A stretch of DNA of 64,000 bases from the NCBI RefSeq assembly GCF_014126615.1, contig NZ_CP059896.1, forward strand, positions 1-64,000. The letters are read 5' to 3'. The position numbers and the translations under genes are program-made. Positions within the stretch are counted from its first letter, which is position 1; each line of letters opens with the position of its first letter. The notes beneath the pieces are model-generated. The model saw only the letters and a program-made list of their open reading frames with translations, was not told the DNA's origin and did no database searches. Shown here in pieces: positions 28,764 through 40,700 of this stretch. This DNA comes from Ciceribacter thiooxidans. Lineage in GTDB: Bacteria > Pseudomonadota > Alphaproteobacteria > Rhizobiales > Rhizobiaceae.

Positions 28764-29339
28764 TCAGAGGCTGTCCAGCTTGTTCTGCAGGTTGCGGAGT
28801 TGTTCCTTCAGCTCATCGATGTCTTTTGATTCCGCCTTCTTCGTCTCCTTGGGCGGCTGCGGCGACAGGAACGGCGAGAACATCTGCATTGCCTGATGGA
28901 ACATTTCGGTGTTGCGCTTCACCTGTTCCTCCATCAGTTGCATGGGGCCCTGCAGATTTTTCGACAAGGGAGTTTCGCCGAAGGCGCGCGTCATCTGTTC
29001 GCGCATTTGAGTCTGTTGTTCGCTGAAAGCCTTCATCGAGTGTTCGAGGAAGCTCGGAACAACCATCTGCATCTGGTCGCCGTAATAGGAGATCAGCTGG
29101 CGCAGGAACGATATCGGCAGCAGGGTGTTTCCGGTTTTTGACTCTTGCTCGAAGATGATCTGGGTCAGGACGGAGTGGGTGATGTCCTCGCCGGTCTTGG
29201 CGTCTTGGACGACGAATTCCTCGCCTCGTTTCACCATTTTTGCCAGATCTTCCAGCGTTACGTAGGTGCTGGTTCCGGTGTTGTAGAGGCGTCGATTGGC
29301 GTATTTCTTGATGGTGACTTCGCCGTCGGCTTTAGCCAT
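28764..29339 (-). CDS. phaR: Polyhydroxyalkanoate synthesis repressor PhaR
   Basis: A 191-residue DNA-binding regulator (also called AniA in Sinorhizobium) that links PHB granules with carbon flow. The N-terminal PHB/PHA-accumulation DNA-binding domain reads TIKKYANRRLYNTGTSTYVT, followed by VQDAKTGEDITHSVLTQIIF. The C-terminal part is methionine- and glutamine-rich (MQMVVPSFLEHSMKAF) and ends in a leucine-spaced coiled coil from about residue 170. ATG 29339 is chosen because GGAG is six bases before it; a start at 29363 adds eight residues. It is divergent from phaA-phaB, the classic rhizobial arrangement, and probably controls these and phasin genes elsewhere. Confidence 0.95.
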   Translation of the reverse strand: MAKADGEVTIKKYANRRLYNTGTSTYVTLEDLAKMVKRGEEFVVQDAKTGEDITHSVLTQIIFEQESKTGNTLLPISFLRQLISYYGDQMQMVVPSFLEHSMKAFSEQQTQMREQMTRAFGETPLSKNLQGPMQLMEEQVKRNTEMFHQAMQMFSPFLSPQPPKETKKAESKDIDELKEQLRNLQNKLDSL

Positions 29340-29425
29340 TTCGTTCTCCACCCCATTGAACATGCGTAGATTTCTCTTCCCGTTCCAAATCTAAGCCCAA
29401 AAGAAGGGCGGTGACAATCTCTTTG

Positions 29426-29434
29426 TGCGTTGCA
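29426..29434. promoter_or_regulatory. Candidate PhaR site (TGC-N3-GCA)
   Basis: TGCGTTGCA lies in the 238-base divergent region between phaR and phaA, about 87 bases before phaR. It fits the TGC-N3-GCA type of site described for PhaR in Paracoccus. Binding here is inferred from the motif and position. Confidence 0.4.
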
Positions 29435-29577
29435 GAAGCGACACCCCCTGAACGTAGCCGGGTTTCGCTCTATGCGTGTCCTCAGGCGAAGATCGAGGAA
29501 GACGTGCTTGCCGTTTGACTCCGGGCGAGAGCTTTGCCAGTTTGGTCGCAAACCGGAACGTAAACGAGGACATACCC

Positions 29578-30759
29578 ATGAGCAGTTCGTCAGTCGTCAT
29601 TGCCAGTGCAGCTCGGACCGCCGTCGGTTCGTTCAATGGTGCATTCGCGAACGTGCCGGCGCACGAGCTCGGCGCTGTCGCCATCAAAGGTGTGCTCGAG
29701 CGTGCCGGTGTCGACGCCAAGGAGGTGGACGAAGTCATCCTGGGGCAGGTCCTCACGGCGGGCCAGGGCCAGAACCCGGCGCGTCAGGCAGCGATGAAGG
29801 CGGGAATTCCTCAGGAGGCGACGGCTTGGGGGCTCAACCAGCTCTGCGGTTCGGGCCTGCGCGCGGTCGCCGTCGGCATGCAGCAGATCGTCACCGGCGA
29901 TGCTGCCATCATCGTTGCCGGTGGGCAGGAGTCGATGTCCATGGCGCCACACTGTGCCCACCTGCGAGGGGGTGTGAAGATGGGCGACATGAAGATGATC
30001 GACACGATGATCAAGGATGGCCTCACGGACGCGTTCTACGGCTATCATATGGGTAACACGGCGGAAAACATTGCCCGTCAGTGGCAGCTCTCGCGCGATG
30101 AGCAGGACCAGTTCGCGGTTGCATCGCAGAATAAGGCGGAAGCGGCGCAGAAGGCGGGGCGCTTCTCAGATGAAATCGTTCCGGTGACAGTCTCGTCGCG
30201 CAAGGGTGACGTGGTCGTCGACGCCGACGAATACATCCGCGCAGGGGCGACGCTGGAAGGGATGGCCAAGCTGAAACCCGCCTTCGACAGGGAAGGCTCC
30301 GTGACCGCAGGTAACGCTTCCGGCATCAACGACGGGGCGGCTGCAGCACTTCTGATGACGGAAGCAGAGGCGGCCCGTCGGGGAATCTCGCCGCTGGTGC
30401 GCATTGCATCCTGGGCGACAGCAGGCGTCGATCCGCAGGTCATGGGCAGCGGGCCGATTCCTGCCTCGCGCAAGGCATTGCAGAAGGCGGGCTGGAGTGT
30501 TTCCGATCTCGAACTCGTCGAAGCAAACGAAGCCTTCGCCGCCCAGGCCTGTGCGGTGAACAAGGACCTCGGCTGGGATACTTCGATCGTCAACGTCAAT
30601 GGTGGGGCCATTGCCATCGGCCATCCGATCGGGGCTTCCGGCGCTCGCATTCTGAATACTCTGGTCTTCGAAATGAAACGTCGCGGAGCGAAGAAGGGCC
30701 TTGCCACGCTCTGCATCGGTGGCGGCATGGGTATTGCCATGTGCCTCGAAGCCCTCTGA
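29578..30759 (+). CDS. phaA: Acetyl-CoA C-acetyltransferase (beta-ketothiolase)
   Basis: A 393-residue biosynthetic thiolase that joins two acetyl-CoA into acetoacetyl-CoA, the first step of PHB synthesis. The acyl-enzyme cysteine 90 is in [14 protein letters not shown]. The C-terminal half has [24 protein letters not shown] with the catalytic histidine, and [11 protein letters not shown] with the second cysteine. The ATG at 29578 has GAGG upstream; the frame could extend to 29476 but the added residues are not thiolase sequence. phaB follows 121 bases later in the same direction. The PHB synthase gene phaC is not in the window, as in other Rhizobiaceae. Confidence 0.96.
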   Translation: MSSSSVVIASAARTAVGSFNGAFANVPAHELGAVAIKGVLERAGVDAKEVDEVILGQVLTAGQGQNPARQAAMKAGIPQEATAWGLNQLCGSGLRAVAVGMQQIVTGDAAIIVAGGQESMSMAPHCAHLRGGVKMGDMKMIDTMIKDGLTDAFYGYHMGNTAENIARQWQLSRDEQDQFAVASQNKAEAAQKAGRFSDEIVPVTVSSRKGDVVVDADEYIRAGATLEGMAKLKPAFDREGSVTAGNASGINDGAAAALLMTEAEAARRGISPLVRIASWATAGVDPQVMGSGPIPASRKALQKAGWSVSDLELVEANEAFAAQACAVNKDLGWDTSIVNVNGGAIAIGHPIGASGARILNTLVFEMKRRGAKKGLATLCIGGGMGIAMCLEAL

Positions 30760-30880
30760 GGACAGGCCGGGTTGAGAGGCTGATCGCGGATCGGAAAAGC
30801 ATCTCACGCGCGAATTATGCTGACAACGGCCCCGAGAGAAGGGCCGGTGCACGATCAGATGACCTCAGAGGAGAGAGAGC

Positions 30881-31606
30881 ATGAGCAGAGTTGCATTGGT
30901 CACCGGTGGGACGAGGGGAATTGGCGCGGCGATCTCGGTCGCCCTCAAGGATGCGGGGTATCAGGTCATTGCGAACTATGCCGGCAATGACGAAAAGGCG
31001 AAGGCGTTCGCCGAAGAAACGGGGATCCAGGTGCGCCGCTGGGACGTCTCCGACTATCAGGCCTGTGCGGACGGAATTGCAGAAGTTGAAGCCACGGTGG
31101 GGCCTGTCGAGGTTCTGGTCAATAATGCCGGGATCACTCGGGATGCGATGTTCCACAAGATGACGCCGCAGCAATGGAACGAAGTGATCGGTACCAATCT
31201 CACCGGCGTGTTCAACATGACCCACTCGGTGTGGTCGGGCATGCGCGACCGAAACTTCGGACGCGTCATCACTATCTCCTCGATCAACGGCCAGAAGGGG
31301 CAGATGGGGCAGGCCAACTACTCGGCGGCAAAAGCGGGCGACCTCGGTTTCACCAAGGCGCTTGCGCAGGAGGGAGCGGCCAAGGGCATCACCGTGAACG
31401 CCGTCTGCCCCGGCTACATCGCGACCGAAATGGTGCTGGCCGTTCCGGAAAAGGTCCTGAATGAGAGGATTATCCCGCAGATCCCCGTCGGGCGTCTGGG
31501 GCAGCCGGAGGAGATCGCCAGAATCGTGGTCTTTCTCGCCTCCGACGAGGCCGGTTTCATCACGGGCTCCACGATCTCTGCCAACGGCGGACAGTTCTTC
31601 GTCTAG
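30881..31606 (+). CDS. phaB: Acetoacetyl-CoA reductase
   Basis: A 241-residue NADPH-dependent short-chain dehydrogenase giving (R)-3-hydroxybutyryl-CoA for PHB polymerisation. The Rossmann motif VTGGTRGIGAAIS opens the protein, NNAG lies near residue 85, and the catalytic serine plus YxxxK are in ISSINGQKGQ and ANYSAAKAG. GGAGAGAG precedes the ATG. Its position after phaA supports acetoacetyl-CoA rather than a fatty-acid ACP as substrate. An eight-base hairpin (31629-31653) without a T tract lies downstream and may be a weak terminator. Confidence 0.95.
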   Translation: MSRVALVTGGTRGIGAAISVALKDAGYQVIANYAGNDEKAKAFAEETGIQVRRWDVSDYQACADGIAEVEATVGPVEVLVNNAGITRDAMFHKMTPQQWNEVIGTNLTGVFNMTHSVWSGMRDRNFGRVITISSINGQKGQMGQANYSAAKAGDLGFTKALAQEGAAKGITVNAVCPGYIATEMVLAVPEKVLNERIIPQIPVGRLGQPEEIARIVVFLASDEAGFITGSTISANGGQFFV

Positions 31607-31819
31607 AGCTTTTCTTTGCCAAAGCCGAAGGACCGGCATTTGTGACCGGTCCTCATTAAGCAGATTTCCGTTGCTGCCCGCTCGGTTCTGTCGGCGGTCA
31701 GCTGTGTCCTGTGATCACGGCATATACAAAATGTAGTCGTGAACAAATCGGGAAATCTGGCGAGTCAGCGATTCGTAGCCGATTCGTTCCGGATTCATTC
31801 GACAGACCGTAAGGACATG

Positions 31820-31849
31820 GAAAAAGGCCGGCAGAAACCTGCCAGCCTT
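31820..31849 (-). terminator. Terminator of the glycine-zipper lipoprotein gene
   Basis: Read on the minus strand, an 11-base stem with one G-T pair (31839-31849 with 31824-31834) closes a GTTT loop. It is followed by five T residues, 19 bases after the lipoprotein stop. Confidence 0.82.
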
Positions 31850-31867
31850 CCGGATTTTTCATTTCCC

Positions 31868-32119
31868 TCAGCGGCACCGTGCCTCGTACCGGCGGCCGTA
31901 GCGGTCCCGATAGATGCAGTAGCCCGGCCGTTCTGCCTGGGCGATCAGAACGCCGGCTGCACCGCCGATTACGGCGCCGGCAGCGGCTCCTCCAACCGAG
32001 TTGGTCGCGACGCCTCCGACGACAGCACCGGTGGCTGCTCCGATACCGGCACCCCGTTCCGTTGCAGTACAGGACGCAAGAGGCGCGATGAGCGCGAGGG
32101 CGAGCAAGGTCTTTTTCAT
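31868..32119 (-). CDS. Small glycine-zipper lipoprotein
   Basis: An 83-residue envelope protein. The signal peptide ends in lipobox LASC (cysteine 17), so it is lipidated. The middle is a glycine zipper (GAGIGAATGAVVGGVATNSV and a second half GGAAAGAVIGGAAGVLI) long enough to form a hairpin in the membrane. The C-terminus is a short basic, tyrosine- and cysteine-containing tail (YCIYRDRYGRRYEARC). AAGGAAA lies eight bases before the ATG. It follows the DUF3309 minigene by 34 bases and probably shares its transcript. Confidence 0.82.
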   Translation of the reverse strand: MKKTLLALALIAPLASCTATERGAGIGAATGAVVGGVATNSVGGAAAGAVIGGAAGVLIAQAERPGYCIYRDRYGRRYEARCR

Positions 32120-32153
32120 CGTCAGTTTCCTTTGCTGTGTCGATCCGGCGTTG

Positions 32154-32309
32154 TCAGATCTTGTCCATGAGCATCAATATGATGAGGATGACTACAACCA
32201 GCCCTAGGCCGCCAGAGGGTCCGTACCCCCAGCTTCGGCTATAGCCCCAATTGGGCAAGGCCCCAATCAGAAGCAAGATGACGACAATGATGAGTATTGT
32301 GCTCAGCAT
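32154..32309 (-). CDS. DUF3309-family mini membrane protein (51 residues)
   Basis: A short frame of 51 codons starting ATG at 32309 after a strong site, GGAGAGG. It begins MLSTILIIVVILLLIGALP, contains WGYSRSWGYGPSGGLGLV and ends in a second hydrophobic helix and MDKI. This two-helix hairpin with the WGYGPSGG turn is the hallmark of DUF3309 proteins, which are widespread in Proteobacteria and of unknown function. Bases 32310-32581 upstream hold no other supported gene and probably carry the divergent promoters for this gene and the helicase. Confidence 0.85.
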   Translation of the reverse strand: MLSTILIIVVILLLIGALPNWGYSRSWGYGPSGGLGLVVVILIILMLMDKI

Positions 32310-32581
32310 GATAGCCTCTCCGTCTCAGCTTCTCAGTCACATCCGGGCTTTCCAACGTCTTTGCTGCCGAATGGTTCCACTTGACCGAAACGCCGGCGAG
32401 CGGGCACGGCACGAGCTCCTGTCGAATATCGCCCGATTGTACCGCATGCAGCGCCGGCGGGGATGGGCGATGCCGCCCGGTTTTGCCGGCTTGCCTTTGA
32501 CGGCAATCATCGCCATGTCTGTGCCAAACCGGTTCGGCCGAACGCCTTCGCTGGCGATACCCACCCCTATGGAGCACGAAA

Positions 32582-35572
<2,991 letters not shown>

Positions 35573-35575
35573 CCG

Positions 35576-35992
35576 ATGAACGAAGAGAAACAGCCGCCGT
35601 CGGAAGTCCGTCAGCGCCTCGACAAGTGGCTGTTTTTCGCTCGTATGGCAAAATCTCGCTCGATTGCGCAGCGTCGAATCGCTGCCGGGGACGTCCGCGT
35701 GAACGACCAGAAGATACTTCAGGCGAGCCACACGGTGAGAGCCGGTGACCGGATCGTCCTGGCAGGAGGCGCGCAGAGCCGTATTCTCGTCGTGAGGACC
35801 GCGGGAACGCGGCGCGGACCTTACGAGGAGGCCCGGCAGCTCTATGATGACGTAACGCCTGCGGTGCAAGAGCAGCAGCTTTCCGACACCTTGGGACACG
35901 CGGCTCGCGAAACGGGAACCGGTCGTCCGACCAAGAAGCAGCGTCGCGTCCTCGATGAACTGCGTTCGGACGGCGACTGGTGGAGCGAATAG
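35576..35992 (+). CDS. S4-domain RNA-binding protein (HslR-like)
   Basis: A 138-residue protein of the heat-shock Hsp15/HslR group. The S4 domain occupies about residues 12-70 (RLDKWLFFARMAKSRSIAQR, then AGDVRVNDQKILQASHTVRA). A charged C-terminal tail ends in the family-typical RPTKKQRRVLDELR. Hsp15 in E. coli binds stalled 50S subunits that carry nascent chains; a similar rescue role is plausible. It lies three bases after the helicase stop, so it is likely translated by coupling. Confidence 0.9.
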   Translation: MNEEKQPPSEVRQRLDKWLFFARMAKSRSIAQRRIAAGDVRVNDQKILQASHTVRAGDRIVLAGGAQSRILVVRTAGTRRGPYEEARQLYDDVTPAVQEQQLSDTLGHAARETGTGRPTKKQRRVLDELRSDGDWWSE

Positions 35993-36191
35993 AAAAGCCG
36001 TCTCAAATGCGGCGTCTTGTCGTAAGGTTTATTCTTGCATTCGCCGAAATAACCCATTAGCTGACTTGCCAGTCCCGCAGACATCATGAGGGCGTTCCCC
36101 TCCGTCTGTCTCCCGTGTTTTGCCTGTCCGTATCTGTGGTCGGCCGTAATCCGCCACGGCGCCGAGAACGAAAGATTGCTGGAGTGCCGCA

Positions 36192-36530
36192 ATGACATAC
36201 ATTGTCACTGACAATTGTATCCGCTGCAAGTATACCGATTGCGTTGAGGTGTGCCCTGTAGACTGCTTTTACGAGGGCGAGAACTTCCTGGTCATTCATC
36301 CGGATGAGTGCATCGACTGTGGCGTTTGCGAGCCTGAATGTCCCGCCGAGGCCATTAAGCCGGATACCGAACCGGGGCTTGATCATTGGCTGAAAATCAA
36401 CACTGAATTCGCGCAGATCTGGCCGAACATCACCGGCAAGCGCGATCCGCTGCCCGAAGCAAAAGAGATGGACGGCGTGCCCGGAAAGTTCGAAAAATAC
36501 TTTTCGCCAAAGCCAGGTCAGGGTGACTGA
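36192..36530 (+). CDS. fdxA: 7Fe ferredoxin (FdxA, 3Fe-4S/4Fe-4S)
   Basis: A 112-residue electron carrier. Cysteines 9, 12, 17, 21 and 25, and the second [12 protein letters not shown] group, match the Azotobacter FdI/ferredoxin II pattern of one 3Fe-4S and one 4Fe-4S cluster. The C-terminal extension after residue 57 ([19 protein letters not shown]) is the usual cap. GGAG precedes the ATG. Its place between the helicase/S4 pair and carD recurs in alphaproteobacteria. The redox partner cannot be told from the sequence. Confidence 0.96.
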   Translation: MTYIVTDNCIRCKYTDCVEVCPVDCFYEGENFLVIHPDECIDCGVCEPECPAEAIKPDTEPGLDHWLKINTEFAQIWPNITGKRDPLPEAKEMDGVPGKFEKYFSPKPGQGD

Positions 36531-36918
36531 CACTCTTGTCGGCTGTTCGTCCCAACGCCTCGTCCTGCAAGTCTAAGCCGTTTGAGGGAAAGGGAAAACT
36601 TTCCCTCCGCGGCCGCCGTAGAGCGGTTGCAGCAAAATATTGATTTATTCATCTTTTTGTGTTAGTTTCGGCACACTGATCCACGTCGCGGCATTGCTAT
36701 GCCCTGAGCCATCACGAAAGCAAACACCAAACCAAGCGCGGTTTCCGTGACATAAGCGGCAGTTCTGTTGTCGCGTCGCACTCGCGATGGAGGGTTTTGT
36801 TTGCGCCTTGGCCTAGCGGATCGGTGTGGAATGACCCGACGGCTTCCCCCGTCTCATCCGGGCCTGACCGACCCGGCTCCGGCAATGCCGGGAGCTCAAC
36901 AGGGAGTTTTTGATTCGA
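36531..36918 (+). other. Gene-free 388-base region: fdxA 3' hairpin and carD leader
   Basis: No credible gene lies here. A perfect nine-base hairpin (36584-36592 with 36599-36607, loop GGAAAA) follows fdxA but lacks a T tract. Bases about 36628-36670 are markedly AT-rich and are the likely carD promoter. Bases 36874-36895 can fold into a GC-rich hairpin just before the carD ribosome site. Confidence 0.55.
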
Positions 36919-37491
36919 ATGACAATCCAGCAGAAAAAATCTTCAACCCGCCAGGGATTCAAAACCGGCGAGTCGATCGTCTATCCCGCACATGGGGTCG
37001 GTACCATCACCGCAATCGAAGAGCAAGAAGTCGCCGGCATGAAGCTCGAGCTTTTTGTGATCGATTTCGAGAAGGACAAGATGCGGTTGAAGGTGCCTGT
37101 CGGCAAGGCTGTCAGCATCGGCATGCGCAAGCTGTCGGAAACGGATTTTGTTGATCGCGCGTTGAAGGTTGTGCAGGGCAAGGCTCGCATTAAGCGGACC
37201 ATGTGGTCGCGCCGTGCGCAGGAATATGATGCAAAGATCAACTCGGGTGACCTGATCTCGATTGCTGAGGTCGTGCGCGATCTCTATCGCGCAGAGAACC
37301 AGCCGGAACAGTCGTACTCCGAACGGCAGCTTTACGAGGCTGCGCTCGACCGCATGGCCCGGGAAATCGCGGCCGTCAACAAGATGTCGGAAACCGAGGC
37401 GGTACGTCTCGTCGAGGTCAATCTGGCAAAGGGCCCGAAGCGCGGCAAGGTCGTGGACGACGACGAAGCACAGGAAGAAGAGGCTGCCTGA
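36919..37491 (+). CDS. CarD/CdnL-family transcription regulator
   Basis: A 190-residue RNA-polymerase-binding factor. The N-terminal Tudor-like RNAP-interaction domain reads KTGESIVYPAHGVGTITAIE and continues to LELFVIDFEKDKMRLKVPV. The helical DNA-binding domain includes RRAQEYDAKINSGDLISIAE and RSYSERQLYEAAL-like residues. The C-terminus is acidic (DDDEAQEEEAA). CdnL homologues stabilise open promoter complexes, particularly at rRNA promoters, and affect growth and stress. ATG 36919 is preferred over TTG 36910, which is only three bases from the GGGAG site. A strong terminator follows. Confidence 0.94.
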   Translation: MTIQQKKSSTRQGFKTGESIVYPAHGVGTITAIEEQEVAGMKLELFVIDFEKDKMRLKVPVGKAVSIGMRKLSETDFVDRALKVVQGKARIKRTMWSRRAQEYDAKINSGDLISIAEVVRDLYRAENQPEQSYSERQLYEAALDRMAREIAAVNKMSETEAVRLVEVNLAKGPKRGKVVDDDEAQEEEAA

Positions 37492-37531
37492 TCCGCGATG
37501 CTTCGCGGGCCAGCCAAGTTCCGTCAACAAG

Positions 37532-37559
37532 AACCTCCGGGAGCAACCGGAGGTTTTTT
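37532..37559 (+). terminator. Terminator of carD
   Basis: A nine-base stem (37532-37540 with 37547-37555) and a six-base loop are followed by a run of T. It separates carD from the rkp-like cluster. Confidence 0.9.
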
Positions 37560-37757
37560 GTTGCCGGCGCCGGTTAGGACCGGTATTGCGGCGGAGACGG
37601 TTGAACGGGCGCTATTGATTGCCTCTCGCGTCGTCAACCGGCTTTCAAGGGCAATAGCCGATTGACGCCCTTTCGCCGCTTGTCTAAGTGCTAGGGAAAT
37701 TACCGTGCCAAGTGCCACGGACAGTTGTGCTGAAACTATCAGATCTGCGATGTATAG

Positions 37758-40700
37758 ATGACGGTAGAAGTAATCGGGCGTGCATGCGCCGCACCTGGGG
37801 CGAATTCGCCTGAGGAATTGTTCGAGTTGATGCGTGCCAGGGTATGTTCCGTTACGAGCATACCGGCCGACCGCTGGGATATAGCCCGGTTCTGGCACCC
37901 CGAGATGGGCGTGGCTGGAAAGTCCTATACGTTCGCCGCAGGCGTTCTCGGCGACATCTACGGTTTCGACCCTGCACTGTTCGGTATTTCCAAGCGCGAA
38001 GCCGTTTTCATGGACCCGCAGCAGAGACTGCTGCTTGAGGTGACCTGGCGCGCGCTCGAGGACGCCAATATCCCGGTTGCCAAGATCCAAGGTGAGAGGG
38101 TCGCCGTGTTCGTCGGCGCCTCCAGTCTCGATCACGCCAACCTTTCCGTTGAAGATCCGGCGGCTCCAGGCCCCTACTTCATGACGGGTAACACGTTGTC
38201 GGTCGTCGCCAATCGCATTTCTCACGTCTTTGGTTTGAACGGTCCCAGTTTGTCTGTCGACACGGCCTGTTCATCGTCGCTGGTAGCGCTCGATCAGGCG
38301 GTCAAAGCGCTTGAAGCCGGCGAGATTGACACTGCAATCGTTGGTGGCGTCAACGTTCTTGTCCATCCTCTTCCGTTCGTCGGCTTTGCGCAGGCGCGCA
38401 TGCTGTCGATGGACGGTCTCTGCAAGGCCTACGACGACGATGGTATCGGCTACGTCCGTGCGGAAGGCGCTGCTGCGCTTGTTCTGAGGCGATCTGATCG
38501 GGTCCGCAAGGAAGGAGACCGCAGTCGCGCCACGATCGTGGCGACTGGAACGAATGCCGCCGGTCGTACGAACGGCATCTCTCTTCCATCGCGGGAGGCG
38601 CAAGCCGAATTGCTGAAGGCCGTCTATGACGGGAACGGCATCGATCCCAACGATGTTGTCTTCATCGAGGGGCATGGGACCGGCACCAAGGTCGGTGATC
38701 CGGCTGAAGTCTGGTCCCTCGGTCAGGTCATTGGCAAGCGTCGGCGCCAGCCAATCCCGATCGGATCGATCAAGTCGAACATCGGCCATACCGAACCGGC
38801 CTCCGGTCTTCTTGGCATGATCAAGGCGATGCTTGCGCTGGAGAACAACTATCTTCCGGCGTCGCTGCATTTCGAAAAGCCGAACGAGGACATCGACTTT
38901 GAGGATCTGAACGTTCAGGTTGCGAATGAGCCGATCTTGCTCGAAAAGCGCGATCGTCCTCGTCTTGCCGGTATCAATTCGTTCGGCTTCGGTGGCGCAA
39001 ACGCCCATGTTGTCATCTCGGACCCCCAGCTGAGCCTCCAGCAGCGCGCCAGCGACGACCAGGGCGATGCGCCGGTTTTTCTTGCGTCTGCCCATACGAT
39101 TGAAAGCCTCCGAGGTCTTCTCGAAGGCTATAGCGAACGGTTGAAAAAGGCGCCGAGTGCTGCTGAAAAAAGCGCGATCGTTGCCGCTGCCGGCGCTAAC
39201 AGAAGCGCGATGCGGCACCGCTTCGTCATGCGTGGCTCCGCCGATAGTGTTTCGGATACGATTTCCGCCTATCTGGCGGGTGTCGGTCGCGGCGTCGCCG
39301 AGGTCGGCGAGGCCACGACGCGCGACCCTAAAGTCGCGCTGGTGTTCTCCGGCAACGGCGCGCAATGGGCGGGCATGGGGCTGGAGGCGCTACGCCGAAA
39401 CGAGGTGTTCCGTACCACGTTCTCGACCGTTTCCCGATTGTTCCACGCCTATTCGCAGGTCGACTTGCTCGACGTGTTGTCCGATCCGGGACTTGCGGAG
39501 AAATTGGGCGACACCAAAATCGCCCAGCCACTGCTGTTTGCGATTCAGGTCGCACTGTTTGATGCGCTGGTTGCTCTTGGCCTGGATACAGCGGCGGTAC
39601 TCGGACACTCCGTCGGCGAAGTGGCAGCGGCTTACGCGGCAGGTGCCCTGACGCTCGAGGACGCTGTCACGGTAATCGCGAAACGTTCGCTTCACCAAGA
39701 CATTCTTGCAGGCGAAGGTACGATGGCCGCCGTGAAGCTCGGCGAGCAGGCTACGCTCGATCTCATCGAATCCCTCGGGCTTGATGGAATTACCGTCGCC
39801 GCTGTAAACGCACACAACTCGGTGACTGTATCCGGCACCTACGAGCAGCTGAAGGCTCTGCGGGAAAAGGCGCGCAAGCGGAAGGTCGCGGTTCAACCGC
39901 TCGATATCAACTATCCCTTCCACCATCCGCTCATCGACCGGGCGCGCGATGCATTTCTCGCAGACATGCCCGCCATTTTCCCCAGATCATCGGCGACTGC
40001 CTTTATCTCGACGGTCACGGGGACGGTTCTGGACGGTGCCTCGCTTATGCCGGAGTACTGGTGGCGCAATGTTCGCCAACCGGTGAAGTTCATGCATGCT
40101 GTCGAGGAGGCGATAGCCCGGGGCTGCACCGTGTTCGTCGAGGTTTCGCCTCGCGCCATTCTGGGCGGCTACATCGGCGATATAGCCAAGAACCGTTCGG
40201 CCTCGGTGAGCATCGTGCCGACGCTTTCGCGAGATGACAACGAATTCGACGCCGATCCTGTCTTCCAGTCGCTGGCCCGTGCGATAGCAAGTGGTGCGGC
40301 CTTCAACGAGGAACGTGTTTTCGGACGCCGGAATGCATTCGTCTCCCTCCCGGCCCTGCCGTTCGAGAAGGTCGATCTCCGTCCTGATCGGACCAGTGAC
40401 CGCGCAGATATCTACGGTCGTGACGAGGAATTCGGCTACACGTTGGCCGGCTGGCGCATCGATCCCAACGGTGCTTCGTGGAAGAACCACGTCGACGCCC
40501 ACCTCTTCCCCGATCTTGCCGAGCATGTGGTCGACGGGCGTGCGATCATGCCGGGCAGCGGGTTCATCGAAATCGCGCTTTCTGCCGCACGGCAATTCTA
40601 TCGGTACGATCAGGTGGAGATCTCAAATCTCGAGATCGTGCGGCCGCTCGAACTCAGCCGTAACCGCCTTATCGAGCTGTCGACGATTATCTCACCGGAG

